Position numbers and translations under genes: made by a program. Of a DNA stretch of 24,021 bases, positions 22,300 to 24,021 are shown in pieces. Numbering within the stretch: position 1 is the first letter of the stretch; every line of letters starts with the position of its first letter. The notes below the pieces were generated by a model, which was not told the origin of the DNA, ran no database searches, and saw only the letters and a program-made list of their open reading frames with translations. This DNA comes from Bordetella parapertussis (GTDB taxonomy: Bacteria > Pseudomonadota > Gammaproteobacteria > Burkholderiales > Burkholderiaceae_B): NCBI GenBank assembly GCA_945862495.1, contig CAMAYM010000035.1, forward strand, positions 1 through 24,021, given 5' to 3'.

Positions 22300-22503
22300 A
22301 TGGCAACTGGTGTCGTGAAGTGGTTTAACGCCGAAAAAGGTTATGGTTTTATTATGCCTGACGGCGGCGGCAAAGATTTGTTCGCTCACTATTCAGAAAT
22401 TCGTTCGAGTGGTTACAAAACCCTCGAAGAAAATCAGAAAGTCAGCTTTGAAATTGGTCAGGGCGCTAAAGGCCCAAGCGCGACTAACATTCAAGTGCTG
22501 TAA
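22300..22503 (+). CDS. Cold-shock protein, CspA family
   Basis: A 67-residue single-domain OB-fold protein that binds single-stranded RNA and DNA and acts as an RNA chaperone. RNP1 is KGYGFI (about residues 14-19) and RNP2 is DLFAHYSEI (about 27-35). VKWFNAEKGYGFI is the family's N-terminal signature. The second motif has FAH where E. coli CspA has FVH, a form I associate with betaproteobacteria. AAGGAAG lies 6 nt before the ATG and is part of the leader helix described separately. The gene is flanked by its own promoter and a strong terminator, so it forms a single-gene transcript. Which csp paralog it is cannot be told, and cold induction is not shown by the sequence alone. Confidence 0.96.
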   Translation: MATGVVKWFNAEKGYGFIMPDGGGKDLFAHYSEIRSSGYKTLEENQKVSFEIGQGAKGPSATNIQVL

Positions 22504-22516
22504 TTCTGCACTGACA

Positions 22517-22536
22517 GCGTCTGATGACTCAGACGC
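22517..22536 (+). other. Perfect 8-bp hairpin just after the cold-shock stop codon
   Basis: GCGTCTGA (22517-22524) pairs with TCAGACGC (22529-22536) around a TGAC loop, 13 nt past the TAA. ACA/TGT outside it can extend the stem past a bulged A. No T-tract follows, so it is not a terminator by itself. It may protect the 3' end of the mRNA or be part of a processed 3' fragment. Confidence 0.6.
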
Positions 22537-22548
22537 ATGTCAATCAAG

Positions 22549-22580
22549 CCCTGTATCGCGTGAGTGATGCAGGGTTTTTT
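22549..22580 (+). terminator. Intrinsic terminator of the cold-shock gene
   Basis: CCCTGTATC (22549-22557) pairs with GATGCAGGG (22566-22574), nine pairs including one G-U, with an 8-nt loop and followed by six T (22575-22580). This is a textbook rho-independent terminator. Confidence 0.88.
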
Positions 22581-22581
22581 C

Positions 22582-22587
22582 TTGACA
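22582..22587 (+). promoter_or_regulatory. Consensus -35 box, possible nitroreductase promoter
   Basis: A perfect TTGACA begins two nt after the terminator's T-tract, 58 nt before the nitroreductase ATG. The region 17-19 nt downstream is T-rich (best -10 guess TTTTAT at 22607-22612, spacing 19), so the -10 match is poor. Confidence 0.35.
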
Positions 22588-22644
22588 GAGTTTTTCTAGT
22601 TAAATTTTTTATCTCCTTGCCCTTATTTCTATAAGCGAATAAAG

Positions 22645-23217
22645 ATGACCTCCGCTTCTGTCCAGTTTCTTACAACGCGTCGCTCACAAAAACTCGTACA
22701 AGCACCAGGTCCAAACACGGAGCAGTTACAACAACTACTCGCATCCGCCGTTTGTGCGCCCGATCATTCTGCTTTGCGGGCGTGGCGATTTGTTTTGATT
22801 GAGCAGCCAAATATCGCTGCCCTAACGGACTTGGCGATTGGCGCCACGCGGCGTTCTGGGCGCGAGGTGACGGAGCAAAAAGAGCAGAGCACACGTAAAT
22901 GGCTTTCTTCCGTGCCACTTTTGATTGGACTTGCTTACAAAATTTCGCATGACAATGAAAAAGTGCCCGAGATCGAGCAAACGCTATCAATGGGGGCTGC
23001 GGTGATGAATATTCAGAATGCCGCCCATATGATGGGTTTCTCAACTTACTGGAGTACAGGTTTAGGGACTTACACCGATGAAGTGCCTGAGGCACTCGGA
23101 CTCGATACGCTTGACTATCGCTTTGTTGGTTTCTTGGCAGTGGGGACACCGAGTGTCAAGCTACCGCCTGCGCAGCGTCCTGATCCAGCGACCATGACGA
23201 CGACTTGGCAACCCTAA
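22645..23217 (+). CDS. Nitroreductase-family FMN oxidoreductase, YdjA-like
   Basis: A 190-residue flavoprotein of the nitroreductase superfamily, minimal YdjA-like group (E. coli YdjA is 183). Seen: TTRRSQKLVQAPGP at the N-terminus with the conserved RRS for FMN phosphate; ASAVCAPDHSALRAWRFVLIE, the family's APDH..L..WRF signature; and the GFSTYWSTG glycine/aromatic motif near residues 131-139. It would use NAD(P)H to reduce an unknown nitro, quinone or enone compound. The ATG at 22645 has only a weak ribosome-binding site (AATAAAG). It is probably transcribed alone from its own promoter downstream of the cold-shock terminator. It converges on the P-type ATPase gene with only 12 nt between stop codons and no obvious terminator there. 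Confidence 0.92.
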   Translation: MTSASVQFLTTRRSQKLVQAPGPNTEQLQQLLASAVCAPDHSALRAWRFVLIEQPNIAALTDLAIGATRRSGREVTEQKEQSTRKWLSSVPLLIGLAYKISHDNEKVPEIEQTLSMGAAVMNIQNAAHMMGFSTYWSTGLGTYTDEVPEALGLDTLDYRFVGFLAVGTPSVKLPPAQRPDPATMTTTWQP

Positions 23218-23229
23218 TAAATCGCGGCG

Positions 23230-24021
23230 TTAGTTTGCGGCTTGAACGCGTTTCAGTCTGAGGGCGTTCATCACCACAAATACGCTCGAGCAAGCCATCG
23301 CTCCTGCGGCAAATACGGGTGAAAGCAGCACGCCAGTGCTCGGGTAGAGTGCGCCTGCCGCGACCGGAACAAGTGCAACGTTATAGGCAAAGGCCCAGAA
23401 TAAATTCTGATGGATATTTTTGAGCGTGCTGCGAGAGAGTTTGACCGCAGTCGCCACGCCCATTAGATTGTCTGACATGAGGACGACCGAGGCGGCTTCA
23501 ATCGCGACATCGGTGCCCGTTCCAATCGCAATCCCCACATCAGCAGTTGCAAGCGCGGGTGCATCATTAATGCCATCTCCGACAAAAGCAACAACATGGT
23601 TTTGTGCTTGAAGTTTTAATAGCTGATCGACTTTACCTTCTGGTAACACTTGTGCATGTATCTCGTCGATGCCAAGTTGATCTGCGACGGCTTGCGCGGT
23701 GCCAGGATGGTCTCCAGTGATCATCACCGTTCGGATCCCAAGTTTTTTTAGTGCGCTGATGGCACGTGCGGCACTTGGTTTGATGGAATCAGAAACGGCC
23801 ATCATGGCGGTGAGTCGTCCATCGACTGCGAGGTAAATTGGGGTCTTGCCTTGAGACGCCCATTTTCCAGTCAGTTCTGCCTGCGCTTCAGTACGAATTC
23901 CATGTGAAAGCATAAAATGTTGTGCACCAGAAATCAGTGCTTTATTGGCAACGGTTGCGCGGACACCTGCACCGCTTGTGGCCATAAAGTTCAGTGCCGC
24001 GGGTAAGGCCAGTTTCTCGGC
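23230..24021 (-). CDS. Copper-type P1B ATPase, C-terminal part (N-terminus beyond window edge)
   Basis: The last 263 residues of a heavy-metal-translocating P-type ATPase. The frame is open to the right edge, so the ATG at 23985 is internal. Seen in order: the end of the nucleotide-binding domain (ATSGAGVRATV, equivalent to the GxGxxG of P1B N-domains); MITGDHPGTAQAVADQLGI; VAFVGDGINDAPALATADVGIAIGTGTDVAIE, the hinge and Mg-binding GDGxND; then TM7 with NLFWAFAYNVALVPVAAG and TM8 with AGAMACSSVFVVMNALRL. The YN of TM7 and MxxSS of TM8 are metal-binding positions of the Cu+ exporters (CopA, P1B-1). The phosphorylation site DKTGT and N-terminal metal-binding domains are outside. The call of copper over silver is tentative, while P1B-1 is well supported. 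Confidence 0.94.
   Translation of the reverse strand, partial: AEKLALPAALNFMATSGAGVRATVANKALISGAQHFMLSHGIRTEAQAELTGKWASQGKTPIYLAVDGRLTAMMAVSDSIKPSAARAISALKKLGIRTVMITGDHPGTAQAVADQLGIDEIHAQVLPEGKVDQLLKLQAQNHVVAFVGDGINDAPALATADVGIAIGTGTDVAIEAASVVLMSDNLMGVATAVKLSRSTLKNIHQNLFWAFAYNVALVPVAAGALYPSTGVLLSPVFAAGAMACSSVFVVMNALRLKRVQAAN

Noticed and set aside
22670..23149. 159-codon frame antisense to the nitroreductase gene
   Set aside because: The plus-strand frame carries all nitroreductase motifs and the antisense product resembles nothing.
1..24021. Search for CRISPR arrays, tRNA genes, insertion sequences, integrase genes or attachment-site repeats
   Set aside because: No direct-repeat array, cloverleaf, transposase motif or flanking direct repeat was seen. 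Absence is by eye only.

Overview
The window looks like a chromosomal segment from a betaproteobacterium of the order Burkholderiales, probably Alcaligenaceae-like. This is inferred from the Bug/TctC-type periplasmic binding protein, the NodT-type RND outer-membrane lipoprotein, the cold-shock protein with a DLFAH variant of RNP2, and a moderate base composition that looks close to half G+C by eye. No tRNA, rRNA, insertion sequence, phage gene or CRISPR array is visible. All 22 protein genes appear intact apart from the two cut by the window edges.

Layout. (1) 1-2043, minus strand: a cation diffusion facilitator (cut by the left edge), preceded by a DadA-like FAD oxidoreductase. (2) 2216-11651, plus strand: a tightly packed run of seven genes: D-2-hydroxyacid dehydrogenase, Bug-type binding protein, a complete RND efflux set in the order outer-membrane factor / membrane-fusion protein / inner-membrane pump, then a 3-hydroxyisobutyrate-dehydrogenase-like enzyme and a cysteine-free carboxymuconolactone-decarboxylase-like protein. 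(3) 17084-11689, minus strand: a catabolic operon, in transcription order SDR dehydrogenase, thiolase-like enzyme, AMP-forming acyl-CoA ligase, second D-2-hydroxyacid dehydrogenase, class II aldolase/adducin protein. It meets region 2 tail to tail at a hairpin that overlaps the last stop codon of region 2. (4) 21954-17173, minus strand: dadA and alr (D-alanine catabolism), xthA (exonuclease III), a glyoxalase-like VOC protein and a theta-like GST. (5) 21955-22644: a regulatory stretch and a cold-shock gene, followed by (6) a YdjA-like nitroreductase (plus) and the C-terminal part of a copper-type P1B ATPase (minus, cut by the right edge).

How the parts may work together. Regions 2 and 3 read as a pathway for an unidentified organic acid: capture by the Bug protein, redox steps by three hydroxyacid-type dehydrogenases, CoA activation, thiolysis or retro-Claisen chemistry, and an aldolase or decarboxylase step, with an RND pump embedded that may export a toxic substrate or intermediate. 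No substrate can be named from sequence. dadA plus alr racemise L-alanine and oxidise D-alanine to pyruvate. No gene in the window encodes a recognisable DNA-binding regulator.

The most distinctive non-coding signals lie around the cold-shock gene. Its leader of about 140 nt contains a perfect 10-bp complement to the ribosome-binding region, with a small terminator-like hairpin nested inside, and tandem hairpins follow the stop codon. The adjacent dadA side holds a perfect 20-bp A/T palindrome and a cluster of CTTTAG/CTAAAG half-sites. A second perfect 10-bp inverted repeat sits in the divergent promoter region at 2114-2179.
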